A stretch of DNA of 64,000 nt from an uncultured Bacteroides sp. (GTDB lineage: Bacteria; Bacteroidota; Bacteroidia; Bacteroidales; Bacteroidaceae): the NCBI GenBank assembly GCA_949288585.1, contig CASEKR010000030.1, forward strand, positions 23,279-87,278. Direction: 5' to 3'. Made by a program: the position numbers and the translations under genes. Under the pieces are notes generated by a model, which saw only the letters and a list, made by a program, of their open reading frames with translations, had not been told where the DNA came from and did no database searches. This document shows, piece by piece, positions 28,684 to 36,917 of this stretch (positions within the stretch are counted from its first letter, which is position 1; each line of letters starts with the position of its first letter).

Positions 28684-28764
28684 ACACTTAAGTATTTTCG
28701 TCAAAACACTTAAGTATTTCCGAAGTTTTACTTAAGTATATTGGGAAAGATACTTAAGTGTTTC
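28684..28764. repeat. 22-base tandem array with ACTTAAGT cores
   Basis: ACTTAAGT begins at 28686, 28708, 28730 and 28752, exactly 22 bases apart, with variable sequence between. The core is a perfect palindrome. A single similar core (CACTTAAGTG) occurs at about 34775, near the left end of the phage-like element. No gene lies between 28587 and 28890. Confidence 0.88.
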
Positions 28765-28890
28765 AAAGAGAACATAACAGACTCATATTCAAATACTTAA
28801 ATGTAGAAATTTATAGAAAACAGCCATTCCGGTCTTTTTCTCATGTCCGAATTCTTCATAACCACACGCCCTGCTTTCTCTTATACCTGT

Positions 28891-28941
28891 TTTATATATA
28901 AAAGAGGGTGTATCAAAAAACAGATTTTGATACACCCTCTT
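28891..28941 (-). terminator. Terminator after the tRNA-Thr gene
   Basis: AAGAGGGTGTATCAAAA (28902-28918) pairs perfectly with TTTTGATACACCCTCTT (28925-28941). On the minus strand it is followed by TTATATATAA. Confidence 0.88.
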
Positions 28942-28951
28942 CCAGTTCTCG

Positions 28952-29025
28952 AGCCTCTTGTCGGATTCGAACCAACGACCCCGAGATTACAAATCACGTG
29001 CTCTGGCCAACTGAGCTAAAGAGGC
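28952..29025 (-). tRNA. tRNA-Thr (anticodon TGT)
   Basis: On the minus strand the acceptor arms GCCTCTT and AAGAGGC pair. The D arm is GCTC...GAGC, the anticodon loop is TTTGTAA with anticodon TGT (codon ACA), and the T arm has GGTTCGAATCC. The anticodon stem holds one T-T mismatch (CGTGA/TCTCG). No CCA is encoded. Confidence 0.95.
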
Positions 29026-29029
29026 GGGT

Positions 29030-29125
29030 GGGTAAGCTTGCTACATCGCGCCGCTACGACCTGCTACCTTTGCTGCGGTCAAGCCCTGGAGGATTCACAG
29101 GGAGCTGGCCGTGTAGGACTTACCC
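29030..29125 (-). ncRNA. ffs: Probable small SRP RNA (4.5S-like)
   Basis: The minus-strand RNA of about 96 bases has closing arms GGGTAAG/CTTACCC and a long irregular hairpin (CCTACAC...GTAGC). Its apical part reads CCAGGGCTTGACCGCAGCAAAGG, resembling SRP domain IV with the conserved asymmetric GCAGCA loop. It has a perfect promoter and lies directly upstream of tRNA-Thr. The apical tetraloop (TTGA) differs from the usual GGAA, so the call is not certain. Confidence 0.72.
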
Positions 29126-29138
29126 GTTTTTGCTGGTG

Positions 29139-29168
29139 CAAAGGTAGGCATTTTTTTCTTTCGCACAA
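29139..29168 (-). promoter_or_regulatory. Promoter of the SRP RNA/tRNA-Thr unit
   Basis: On the minus strand TTG (29166-29168), 19 bases, then TACCTTTG (29139-29146), an excellent match to the Bacteroidetes consensus. Confidence 0.8.
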
Positions 29169-29263
29169 TACATCGGCCAAACTTTTTTCAACTTTAACAA
29201 GCCGGCGCGCCTATACATACAATATTATTTATACCTTTGCGTCGCATTTCAAACGAAAAAAAG

Positions 29264-29815
29264 ATGGCAGAAAACAGAGGTTACATACAACGCTACGCCA
29301 TGCTCTTCGGAGCCTACTTGGGCGTATTCTGGATTGTCGGGGCAGCATTCTTCCCCTTGGGACTTTCTAACCCGCTCCTCTTCCTGTTATTCATAGCCTT
29401 CGTGGTAGGAGGTCCCTTCGTGGGATACTACTACGCCAGCACCTACCGCAAGCAGGTCTGCGGAGGCTATATGTCCTTTTCCCACGCCTGGCTTTTCACC
29501 ATGCTGATGTACATCTTCGCCGCCCTGCTGGCTGCCGCCGCCCATTATATCTATTTCCGATTCATCGACGGAGGCTACATCATCAACACGTACACGGCCC
29601 TGATAAACGACTTCTTCAGCAACCCGGCAACCTCCGGCATGGCTCCCTACAAAGAACAAATGGAACAAGCCCTGGAACAATTATCCAGGCTTACCCCCAT
29701 AGATATCACCATGCAAATCTTCTCCAATAACATTTTCTGGGGAATGTTGTTGGCCATACCTACCGCCCTCTTCGCCATGAAGAAAAACCACGGGACAAAC
29801 CAGACTCAATCTTAA
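29264..29815 (+). CDS. DUF4199-type membrane protein
   Basis: The start at 29264 lies after the TACCTTTG box at 29232-29239. The 183-residue protein has four membrane segments (near residues 10-28, 33-50, 66-86 and 152-170) and matches, from memory, the DUF4199 family common in Bacteroidetes. The function is unknown. It is followed after 19 bases by the glycosyltransferase, with which such genes often pair. Confidence 0.78.
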   Translation: MAENRGYIQRYAMLFGAYLGVFWIVGAAFFPLGLSNPLLFLLFIAFVVGGPFVGYYYASTYRKQVCGGYMSFSHAWLFTMLMYIFAALLAAAAHYIYFRFIDGGYIINTYTALINDFFSNPATSGMAPYKEQMEQALEQLSRLTPIDITMQIFSNNIFWGMLLAIPTALFAMKKNHGTNQTQS

Positions 29816-29834
29816 CCCAAAACATAAAAGCTGA

Positions 29835-30791
29835 ATGGACATTTCTATAATCGTACCTTTATATAATGAAGAAGAATCTCTGCAGGAATTGTTCGCCTGG
29901 ATTGAACGGGTCATGGCCCGGGACGGCTTCACCTACGAGGTAATCTTCGTGAGCGACGGAAGTACCGACCACTCTTGGGACATCATCGAAAAACTGCACC
30001 AACAGCATCCCCAAGAAGTGAAAGGCATAAAGTTCCGACGGAACTATGGCAAATCACCGGCTTTATATTGCGGCTTCAAGCAAGCCGAAGGAGAGGTGGT
30101 CATCACTATGGACGCCGACCTGCAAGACAGCCCGGACGAAATTCCCGAACTCTACCGCATGATTACGGAAGATGGCTATGACCTGGTGTCCGGCTGGAAG
30201 AAAAAGCGCTACGACCCCCTGTCCAAAACAATACCGACCAAGCTGTTCAACGCCACGGCACGGCGGGTTTCGGGCATCAAGAACCTGCACGACTTCAACT
30301 GCGGCCTCAAAGCCTACCGCAAAGAAGTCATCAAGAACATCGAAGTCTATGGCGAGATGCACCGCTACATCCCCTACCTGGCTAAAAGCGCAGGCTTCAG
30401 CAAGATTGGCGAAAAAGTAGTGCATCACCAGGCACGCAAATTCGGAAAAACCAAGTTTGGCGGATGGAACCGTTTCTTCAACGGATACTTGGATTTAATC
30501 TCCCTATGGTTCCTCTCCACCTTCGGCGTCAAACCCATGCACTTTTTCGGCTTCCTGGGTTCGCTGATGTTCATCTTCGGCTTCCTGTCCGTTATCATCG
30601 TAGGAGCCAGCAAACTGTATTACATGTACAACGACATGCCCTATCGGTTGGTAACCGAGTCGCCCTACTTCTACCTGGCACTGACCTTGATGGTCATCGG
30701 CACGCAACTATTCTTAGCCGGTTTCTTGGGCGAGCTTATCTCGCGCAACGCCACCGGACGCAACAATTACCAAATAGAAAAAAACATTTAG
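29835..30791 (+). CDS. GtrB/DPM1-like family 2 glycosyltransferase
   Basis: The 318-residue protein has the GT-A motifs SIIVPLYNEEESLQEL (residues 4-19), EVIFVSDGSTD and TMDADLQDSPDEI (near 93), followed by two C-terminal membrane helices (near 235-255 and 275-300). This is the layout of polyprenyl-phosphate sugar transferases (GtrB, ArnC). It would make a lipid-linked sugar at the inner membrane. The sugar is unknown. Confidence 0.9.
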   Translation: MDISIIVPLYNEEESLQELFAWIERVMARDGFTYEVIFVSDGSTDHSWDIIEKLHQQHPQEVKGIKFRRNYGKSPALYCGFKQAEGEVVITMDADLQDSPDEIPELYRMITEDGYDLVSGWKKKRYDPLSKTIPTKLFNATARRVSGIKNLHDFNCGLKAYRKEVIKNIEVYGEMHRYIPYLAKSAGFSKIGEKVVHHQARKFGKTKFGGWNRFFNGYLDLISLWFLSTFGVKPMHFFGFLGSLMFIFGFLSVIIVGASKLYYMYNDMPYRLVTESPYFYLALTLMVIGTQLFLAGFLGELISRNATGRNNYQIEKNI

Positions 30792-30797
30792 TCCCCT

Positions 30798-31280
30798 ATG
30801 AAACAGCTCATCAGATTAATACTGGCAGGTGTGCTGCTCTGCCCGACCATAGGTTCTATGACGTCTTGTTCGGAAGAAGCAGACTGCTCCATGGCCGAAC
30901 GCGCAATGACCAACTGCAAGCTCTACACTATCGACGAAGATGGTTTCGTGGCCAATGACACGTTGGATTCGCTCACCGTCACAGCATTCGGAACAGACAG
31001 TGTTATCATTAACAACCAGAAAGAAGTGCGAGACCTTACTTTGCCCTTGCGCTATACGGCCGACTCAACCATCTTAGTGTTCAGATACAGCCGCTATACG
31101 ACCGACACAATCGTCATTTACCACACCAATACGCCTTATTTCCTGTCGATGGATTGCGGATACCAAATGCAACAACGCCTCACCAACATCACACACACAA
31201 CCCACCGACTGGACTCTATCCACATCACCAATAACGAAGCCGGCATCTATGGTCAGGAAAATATCCAATTGTTCTATTAG
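30798..31280 (+). CDS. Envelope lipoprotein, DUF6452-like
   Basis: The 160-residue protein has a lipoprotein-type signal (LLCPTIGSMTSC, Cys near residue 26) and a beta-rich remainder. From memory it resembles DUF6452, which is found next to DUF6048 genes as here. Its 3' end overlaps the next gene by 32 bases. Confidence 0.68.
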   Translation: MKQLIRLILAGVLLCPTIGSMTSCSEEADCSMAERAMTNCKLYTIDEDGFVANDTLDSLTVTAFGTDSVIINNQKEVRDLTLPLRYTADSTILVFRYSRYTTDTIVIYHTNTPYFLSMDCGYQMQQRLTNITHTTHRLDSIHITNNEAGIYGQENIQLFY

Positions 31281-32025
31281 CCTGTTGTGCGGATTGTTGC
31301 TCCTGTTGGCCCTGCCGACACAGGCACAATACTCCGGCTCGTATTCTTCGTCGAGGGACACACGCCCTGTGGCCAAGAAAAAAGAAAAAAAGCCAGCCGA
31401 AATAGAATACCCTCTTTACAACGGGGTGACTGTCGGCTTGGATCTCTGGGGCATAGGTAGCAAATTGTTCGGGGGAGATTTCCTGAGCAGCGAGGTGATT
31501 GCCAGCGTGGATCTGAAGCACCGCTTCTTCCCTACCGTCGAAATGGGCTACGGACAAACAGATGCTTGGAATGACAACGGCATACATTACAAAAGCGGCG
31601 CGCCTTACTTCCGCATTGGCATAGATTATAACGCATTGTATAAGAAGAAACACGGCCAAATGATTCTCGTAGGATTGCGTTATGGATACAGCAGTTTCAC
31701 TTATGACATTGAGAGCATGGAGGTAGGCGACCCCATCTACGGGGGAAGTATCGGCAATCCCAACCTGACCGACGATATCTGGGGAGGCAGCATCCCTTAT
31801 CGGCATACAGGTATGAAAGGTTCCATGCAATGGCTGGAACTGGGTGCCGGCATACGTGCCCATGTCTGGAGATCGCTGTACATGAGTTGGGGGCTTCGTT
31901 TCCGTTTCAAGTTGTCGGCATCGACCGGAGAATATGGTGACCCGTGGTATGTACCGGGATTCGGGAAGTACAAATCCAATACGTTGGGCGTGCAATACAG
32001 CATTATTTATAAATTACCATTTTAA
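31249..32025 (+). CDS. Outer-membrane beta-barrel protein, DUF6048-like
   Basis: The 258-residue protein has a signal peptide ending PTQAQ (near residue 27), a basic linker (KKKEKKP), then alternating strands such as VGLDLWGIGSKLF and LVGLRYGYSSFTYDI, with a C-terminal aromatic residue (YKLPF) typical of outer-membrane barrels. It is translated together with the preceding lipoprotein. The function is unknown. Confidence 0.72.
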   Translation: MVRKISNCSISLLCGLLLLLALPTQAQYSGSYSSSRDTRPVAKKKEKKPAEIEYPLYNGVTVGLDLWGIGSKLFGGDFLSSEVIASVDLKHRFFPTVEMGYGQTDAWNDNGIHYKSGAPYFRIGIDYNALYKKKHGQMILVGLRYGYSSFTYDIESMEVGDPIYGGSIGNPNLTDDIWGGSIPYRHTGMKGSMQWLELGAGIRAHVWRSLYMSWGLRFRFKLSASTGEYGDPWYVPGFGKYKSNTLGVQYSIIYKLPF

Positions 32026-32049
32026 GAGGAAAACTTTGAACTACTAATT

Positions 32050-32631
32050 ATGACAGGACTTGAAATCTGCCTGTTGGCCGTGGGACTCGCCATGGATTGC
32101 TTTGCTGTGTCCATAGCCAGCGGCATTATACTGAAACGCGCACGGTGGCGCGCCATGCTGACGATGACTTTCTTTTTCGGCTTTTTCCAGGCACTGATGC
32201 CGCTCATCGGATGGGCGGCGGCAAGCCTCTTCAGCTACCTGATAGAAGCGGTAGACCATTGGATAGCCTTCGGCATCTTGGCTTTCTTGGGTATACGGAT
32301 GATACGCGAGTCACTCAAAGATGAAGATTGCCGCCAGATGTTCGACCCGACCCGGCTGAAAGTGGTACTGGCATTTGCCGTGGCCACCAGTATTGACGCC
32401 CTGGCCGTCGGAGTATCATTCGCTTTCGTGGGCATGAACGGCCCGGAAGATATATTGCCCGCCGTAAGCATCATTGGTCTGGTATCTTTCGCATTCTCAC
32501 TGGCAGGACTGATTTTCGGCATACGGTGCGGATGCGGATTGGCAAAGAAATTGCGCGCCGAGCTGCTGGGAGGCATCATATTGGTCATCATCGGAACCAA
32601 AATATTAATAGAACACTTGTTCTTCAACTGA
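32050..32631 (+). CDS. mntP: Manganese efflux pump MntP
   Basis: The 193-residue protein has six membrane segments and two copies of the family core (VGLAMDCFAVSIASG near residue 11; VATSIDALAVGVSFAF near 111), with the conserved Asp residues. It exports Mn(II) from the cytoplasm. apbE follows after 16 bases. Confidence 0.93.
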   Translation: MTGLEICLLAVGLAMDCFAVSIASGIILKRARWRAMLTMTFFFGFFQALMPLIGWAAASLFSYLIEAVDHWIAFGILAFLGIRMIRESLKDEDCRQMFDPTRLKVVLAFAVATSIDALAVGVSFAFVGMNGPEDILPAVSIIGLVSFAFSLAGLIFGIRCGCGLAKKLRAELLGGIILVIIGTKILIEHLFFN

Positions 32632-32647
32632 CAATTGACAACGGATT

Positions 32648-33682
32648 ATGAACAAAAAGGCAAAATACAACCTCGCATGGCTGGTGCTCCTGATTGCGGG
32701 GACTTTGTGGATATTGGTGCGACACAATGCCCCTACCCCTTACCAGAAGGATGAAGGTTTCGTGTTCGGCACCATCTATAACGTGACGTACCAATGCGAC
32801 AAGAACCTGAAGGCTGCCATCGAAGCCGAGTTGCAAAGATTCGACGCCTCGCTGTCCCCCTTCAACGACACCTCCGTCATCAGTCGCATTAACCGCAATG
32901 AGGAAGTCCAAGTGGACACCTTCTTCGCCAATGTATTCCGCAGAAGCCAACAAATCTCCCAAGAAACGGAAGGCGCGTTCGACATCACCATAGCCCCCTT
33001 GGTCAATGCATGGGGATTTGGCTTCAAAGACGGTACTTTCCCCGATTCGAGCATGATAGACAGCCTGCTGCAATTCACCGGCTACCAGAAAGTGCGGCTC
33101 AATGCCGACGGACGGATAGGAAAAGACGACCCACGCCTGATGCTGACCTGCAGTGCCGTGGCCAAAGGTTATGCCGTAGACGTGGTAGCCGACCTGCTGG
33201 AACGGCAGGGAGTAAAGAATTTCCTGGTAGATATTGGCGGGGAAATAGTGGTGCGCGGCACGAGTCCGCAAGAGAAGCCTTGGCGCATCGGCATCAACAA
33301 ACCCGTGGATGACTCGTTATCCATCCACGGGGAATTACAAACAGTCTTGCACATCACCGACGCCGCCATGGCAACTTCGGGCAACTACCGGAATTTCTAT
33401 TACCACGGCGGGAAGAAATATGCCCACACCATCGACCCGCGCACCGGGCACCCCGTACAACATGAGATACTATCGGCCACCGTCGTCGCACGCGACTGCA
33501 TGAGTGCTGACGCCTACGCCACGGCCTTCATGGTCATGGGCCTGCAAAAAGCGGCCGCCTTTGCCGAAGCCCACCCGGAGATTGACGCGTATTTTATCTA
33601 CAACGACGAGAATAGAGTCGCCAAGGTTTATCAGACCCAAGGCATGAAACGTTTCCTTTCCGCCCCTTCTTCCGAAGGATAA
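32648..33682 (+). CDS. apbE: FAD:protein FMN transferase
   Basis: The 344-residue protein has an N-terminal membrane anchor (residues 9-22), then FDASLSPFNDTSVISRINRN, GAFDITIAPLVNAWGFG, DIGGEIVVRG and TIDPRTGHPV, all ApbE motifs including FAD and Mg binding residues. It attaches FMN covalently to threonine in flavoproteins such as NqrB/C and RnfG/D, in the periplasm. Confidence 0.94.
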   Translation: MNKKAKYNLAWLVLLIAGTLWILVRHNAPTPYQKDEGFVFGTIYNVTYQCDKNLKAAIEAELQRFDASLSPFNDTSVISRINRNEEVQVDTFFANVFRRSQQISQETEGAFDITIAPLVNAWGFGFKDGTFPDSSMIDSLLQFTGYQKVRLNADGRIGKDDPRLMLTCSAVAKGYAVDVVADLLERQGVKNFLVDIGGEIVVRGTSPQEKPWRIGINKPVDDSLSIHGELQTVLHITDAAMATSGNYRNFYYHGGKKYAHTIDPRTGHPVQHEILSATVVARDCMSADAYATAFMVMGLQKAAAFAEAHPEIDAYFIYNDENRVAKVYQTQGMKRFLSAPSSEG

Positions 33683-33734
33683 CCGCTCCACTGATTTTTC
33701 GTTTTCACTTTTTTATTTATCATTCTTCATCGAA

Positions 33735-34073
33735 ATGTACACCGTTATCAAACGCCTGGAAATATCCGCAGCCCACAGCCTGCGCCTCTCCTACCCCAGC
33801 AAGTGCTCCACCCTGCACGGGCACAACTGGATTGTGACCATCTACTGCCGTTCACGCAAACTGAATGCCGACGGCATGGTGACAGACTTCAGCCACATCA
33901 AAGAACTGGTAATGGGGAAACTGGACCATCGCAACCTGAATGACGTGCTCCCTTTCAACCCCACGGCTGAGAACATTGCCCGCTGGATTTGCGAAGAGGT
34001 GGAACACTGCTACCGCGTGGAAGTGCAAGAATCGGAAGGAAACACCGCCATTTATGAAAAAGAAGAAGATTAA
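33735..34073 (+). CDS. queD: 6-carboxytetrahydropterin synthase
   Basis: The 112-residue protein has the zinc-binding histidines in ISAAHSLRL and TLHGHNWIVTI, and LDHRNLNDVLPFNPTAENIA. It makes 6-carboxytetrahydropterin in queuosine synthesis. It overlaps queE by 20 bases, so the two are coupled. Confidence 0.93.
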   Translation: MYTVIKRLEISAAHSLRLSYPSKCSTLHGHNWIVTIYCRSRKLNADGMVTDFSHIKELVMGKLDHRNLNDVLPFNPTAENIARWICEEVEHCYRVEVQESEGNTAIYEKEED

Positions 34074-34608
34074 CGAAATATTCTACAGCCTGCAAGGCGA
34101 AGGCGTCCATACGGGCACACCGGCCGTATTTGTCCGTTTCTCGGGTTGCAACCTGCGCTGCCCTTTCTGCGACACGCAGCACGAAGAAGGAGCATGGATG
34201 ACGAACGAGGAAATCACAACGGAAGTAAAACGTTATTCTCCCCGTTTTGTCATACTGACCGGAGGCGAGCCCTCCCTGCAAATCGACGGCGACCTCATCC
34301 AACGCCTGCACGACGACGGCCACTACATCTGCATCGAGACCAACGGCACGCATCCCCTCCCCCCGGGCATCGACTGGGTGACCTGTTCACCTAAAGAGAA
34401 CGCCCCCGTCGTGCTGGAGAAGATTGACGAAGTAAAACTGGTCTATACCGGGCAAGACGTGGAGTCCTTCTACCGACAGCTAAAAGCCGGCTGTTACAGC
34501 CTGCAGCCCTGCTCAGGGCAAAACATTGCTGAGACTGTGGCATATGTGTTGGCTCATCCCTGGTGGCGCCTCAGCCTGCAAACCCATAAACTAATCGACA
34601 TCCGATAG
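34054..34608 (+). CDS. queE: 7-carboxy-7-deazaguanine synthase
   Basis: The start MKKKKINEIFYSLQGEG at 34054 is inside the end of queD. The 184-residue radical-SAM protein has the SAM-cluster motif CNLRCPFC (near residue 31) and TGGEPSLQ (near 67). It converts 6-carboxytetrahydropterin to CDG in queuosine synthesis. It is the last clear chromosomal gene before the phage-like element. Confidence 0.94.
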   Translation: MKKKKINEIFYSLQGEGVHTGTPAVFVRFSGCNLRCPFCDTQHEEGAWMTNEEITTEVKRYSPRFVILTGGEPSLQIDGDLIQRLHDDGHYICIETNGTHPLPPGIDWVTCSPKENAPVVLEKIDEVKLVYTGQDVESFYRQLKAGCYSLQPCSGQNIAETVAYVLAHPWWRLSLQTHKLIDIR

Positions 34609-35053
34609 CCCCCTCAGCCTCTATCCGCACGAGAGCCATGCCCGATGGCAGGTCCAACGCCTTGTTAAGAAAATGCCTGGCACCTCCAAAAGGACAGATT
34701 GTCAAACATTTTAAGACAAAGCCATTTCCAATCCTGTAAGCACCTAAATATAAGGAAGAAAAAACTCCAGAAAAGCACTTAAGTGTTTCTGTGGAAAGAT
34801 TCCAGCGTCCCGAGGAATAGTAAAATACGCTACAAAACAAGGTGGAAAACCGCATGGATGGGCATAAACGCGAACAATCCGATACAAATCATTGATTCAT
34901 ATCGGATTATCCTTGCACGGGAGGAGAGGCTCGAATACTATTTTCATCGCCCCCCACCAAACACATATTGATAATCAACGATATACATTTTCAATCTGAT
35001 AATTTGAATAATATATTCGTCCGAAATTTGTCCGAGAACAAGAGGGAAGAGTG
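34609..35053. other. Non-coding junction between chromosome and phage-like element
   Basis: No protein gene is convincing here. Visible items are a CACTTAAGTG palindrome at about 34775, an inverted repeat AATCCGATA...TATCGGATT (about 34876-34908), and an AT-rich stretch ending with TTCGTCCGAAATTTGTCCGA (about 35014-35034). Such CGTCC/TTTGTCC repeats occur near Bacteroides integrase sites in my experience, so the left attachment site may lie here. I found no second att copy. Confidence 0.4.
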
Positions 35054-35497
35054 TCATTCCTCTTTCTTGTCCGCATCGTAATTCTTGAAAGTACGGAAAT
35101 AGGTGGGCAAATCATTATCAGCAGCTATGTCTACCCTACCATAATTATCTTCCATCCTTTTTACCTGATTGCGCAAGAGTACGACTTCCGCATACAATTC
35201 CTTATTTTCCTTTTTTAACTCTTTATTTTCCTGCATAATATAACTCGATAGGTCTTCTTTCAATGGTTCTTGAATAAACATCTCCCCTTCTCCCTTCACC
35301 AACCAAACCATATTCACTTGAGGGTAGGTAGCTAATATATTATTCAACACTCCTACTGTAATATCATCCTTGAGGTTTCCTAAGTAGGCAGCACTTTGTC
35401 CCACGCTCTTACTAAACTGCCTTCTGGACATTTCCAAGGCATCACAAAGAGCGAACAGACGCTTTTGCATCTCAGATGGTTGTTTTCCCTTATTCAT
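35054..35497 (-). CDS. XRE-like phage repressor with coiled-coil C-terminus
   Basis: The start at 35497 (MNKGKQPSEMQKRLFALCDA) is preferred; an upstream ATG at 35530 would place codons in the operator. The 147-residue protein has an N-terminal helix-turn-helix (ALEMSRRQFSKSVGQSAAYL) and a charged coiled coil (near residues 85-125). It lacks an S24 peptidase domain, so it is unlikely to be RecA-cleaved. It is divergent from the early genes, the classical lysogeny switch layout. Base composition is AT-richer than the late genes. Confidence 0.75.
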   Translation of the reverse strand: MNKGKQPSEMQKRLFALCDALEMSRRQFSKSVGQSAAYLGNLKDDITVGVLNNILATYPQVNMVWLVKGEGEMFIQEPLKEDLSSYIMQENKELKKENKELYAEVVLLRNQVKRMEDNYGRVDIAADNDLPTYFRTFKNYDADKKEE

Positions 35498-35513
35498 AAT
35501 AATAGTTAAAGCG

Positions 35514-35566
35514 GCTACTATTTTTATCATAACTTGATTGATTAACTAAAATAGTAGCTATATTTG
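35514..35566. promoter_or_regulatory. Divergent operator pair and early promoter
   Basis: GCTACTATTTT (35514-35524) and its exact complement AAAATAGTAGC (35548-35558) flank a 23-base spacer. The right arm directly abuts TATATTTG (35559-35566), the -7 box of the early plus-strand genes. The left arm lies near the repressor start. This suits repressor binding to control both directions. Confidence 0.72.
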
Positions 35567-35585
35567 CGCAAAAATCATAATATCT

Positions 35586-35852
35586 ATGTCACAAATGTAT
35601 AATAATCTTGCTAATTTAGCAATAGCGAAAACACGCTATTCGTTCCGCAAAGGGTACATGAAAGTGAGTTTGGAGGACAAGAATGATGTCCGTCAGGAGA
35701 TCATGTACCTGCTGGGCATCACGTCGCTCACTTACTTCTCGCGTGTCTTGAACGACGGCATCGTGAACATACGGCTGCCGCATTATGAAGCCATCACCCA
35801 CATCTTCGCCCGCCGTGGCATCACCGACGTATGGACAACCGAGGAAGCATAG
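35586..35852 (+). CDS. Small early protein
   Basis: This 88-residue protein is the first gene of the early transcript (RQEIMYLLGITSLTYFSRVL, then HYEAITHIFARRGI). The helical pattern could be a Cro-like DNA binder, but I do not recognise it. It overlaps the LuxR-type gene by 22 bases. Confidence 0.65.
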   Translation: MSQMYNNLANLAIAKTRYSFRKGYMKVSLEDKNDVRQEIMYLLGITSLTYFSRVLNDGIVNIRLPHYEAITHIFARRGITDVWTTEEA

Positions 35853-36193
35853 CCGTCCTGACCGGACGCGAATCGCAGATTGCCGAGCGCATCGCCTGGG
35901 GTGCGTCGCAGAAGGAGGTGGCGGACGACCTGGGCATCTCCCGCTACACGGTGGACAACATCCTGCGGAAGATATACCAGAAGCTACACATCGGCAAGAT
36001 AAACGAGTTGTCGGCGTGGTGGTTCTGCACGACGTTCGGCATCAGCTTCGACCTGTCGCCACTGAAACGCAGCATCGGGGCGTTGTGCCTGGCGGGGCTG
36101 TTCGTGGCCGGGGAGATGGTGAATGATTGGCAATTCTGCCGGTATAGGGCGGAACGGGTGAGGATAGAAAGGATTATCAGGATTAAAGAGTAA
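35831..36193 (+). CDS. LuxR-type HTH protein with a hydrophobic segment
   Basis: The 120-residue protein has a LuxR/GerE helix-turn-helix at residues 8-62 (LTGRESQIAERIAWGASQKE, then VADDLGISRYTVDNILRKIY) and a hydrophobic segment (residues 84-95). It lacks a receiver or ligand domain. It probably regulates later genes of the element. Confidence 0.75.
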   Translation: MDNRGSIAVLTGRESQIAERIAWGASQKEVADDLGISRYTVDNILRKIYQKLHIGKINELSAWWFCTTFGISFDLSPLKRSIGALCLAGLFVAGEMVNDWQFCRYRAERVRIERIIRIKE

Positions 36194-36207
36194 AGGAGAA
36201 TTGAACG

Positions 36208-36615
36208 ATGCACGCTGTACACTGCAATGGCTGCCAATACCTTCGATATGTATATGGCACTTATTATTGTTCTTACGCCAAAGAGCATCAGACCGGAAAG
36301 AAATGGGGCCGAATGATTCGAGTTCAGAATATCAAAAAGGACTATGCCATACCGGACAAGTATACGGTGGTGCTGACACCGGGCGAGGCGGACACGCTTG
36401 CCAAACTGCTGAAGAAGGAGCAGCGAGCCTTACAGAAGAGGGTTGAGAAGTATCGCGATCTGAGGGATGGCGGGGAAGCGACTCCAAGACAGCAGACGGC
36501 ACTGTGTGAAGCTGAGTATGTGCTGGAAATAGTGGAGCAGTTCATCAAGTATGGCCTGATAAAAGAAGACAAGAAGGACGACGATTCATCAACCTATAAC
36601 AACAGACAACAATGA
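36208..36615 (+). CDS. Unknown early protein with N-terminal Cys cluster
   Basis: The 135-residue protein begins MHAVHCNGCQYLRYVYGTYY with CxxC and a further Cys at residue 21, a possible metal site, followed by a charged helical part. It overlaps the next gene by four bases (ATGA). The family is not recognised. Confidence 0.6.
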   Translation: MHAVHCNGCQYLRYVYGTYYCSYAKEHQTGKKWGRMIRVQNIKKDYAIPDKYTVVLTPGEADTLAKLLKKEQRALQKRVEKYRDLRDGGEATPRQQTALCEAEYVLEIVEQFIKYGLIKEDKKDDDSSTYNNRQQ

Positions 36616-36917
36616 CAACAACAACCGAAAGACATCAACGCGGCTTCGCCACCATCTACACCCCGGACGGGCGGCACCGCATCTGGCTGCCCCGGCCTAC
36701 GGCAGCGGGGCGCATCCATGCCACGTGCAGCTTCGCCCTGTCGGGACACATGGACTTCGTGGACAGCATCGACACGCTGGGCTACGTGCGGGTGGAACAA
36801 GTGACGACGTATGACAAGGACTGCAGCAGCCTGACGCTGACGTGCCTCCTGGCGCCGGAAGGGTGCCTGGAGCGGCTGATGGAGGACTTGCCGGAAAAGA
36901 TGGAGGAATACTTATGA
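36612..36917 (+). CDS. Unknown early protein, 101 residues
   Basis: It is coupled to its neighbours by ATGA overlaps on both sides (36612 and 36914). The sequence (FATIYTPDGRHRIWLPRPTA, later VRVEQVTTYDKDCSSLTLTC) looks like a small beta-rich fold. No family is recognised. Confidence 0.6.
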   Translation: MTTTTERHQRGFATIYTPDGRHRIWLPRPTAAGRIHATCSFALSGHMDFVDSIDTLGYVRVEQVTTYDKDCSSLTLTCLLAPEGCLERLMEDLPEKMEEYL

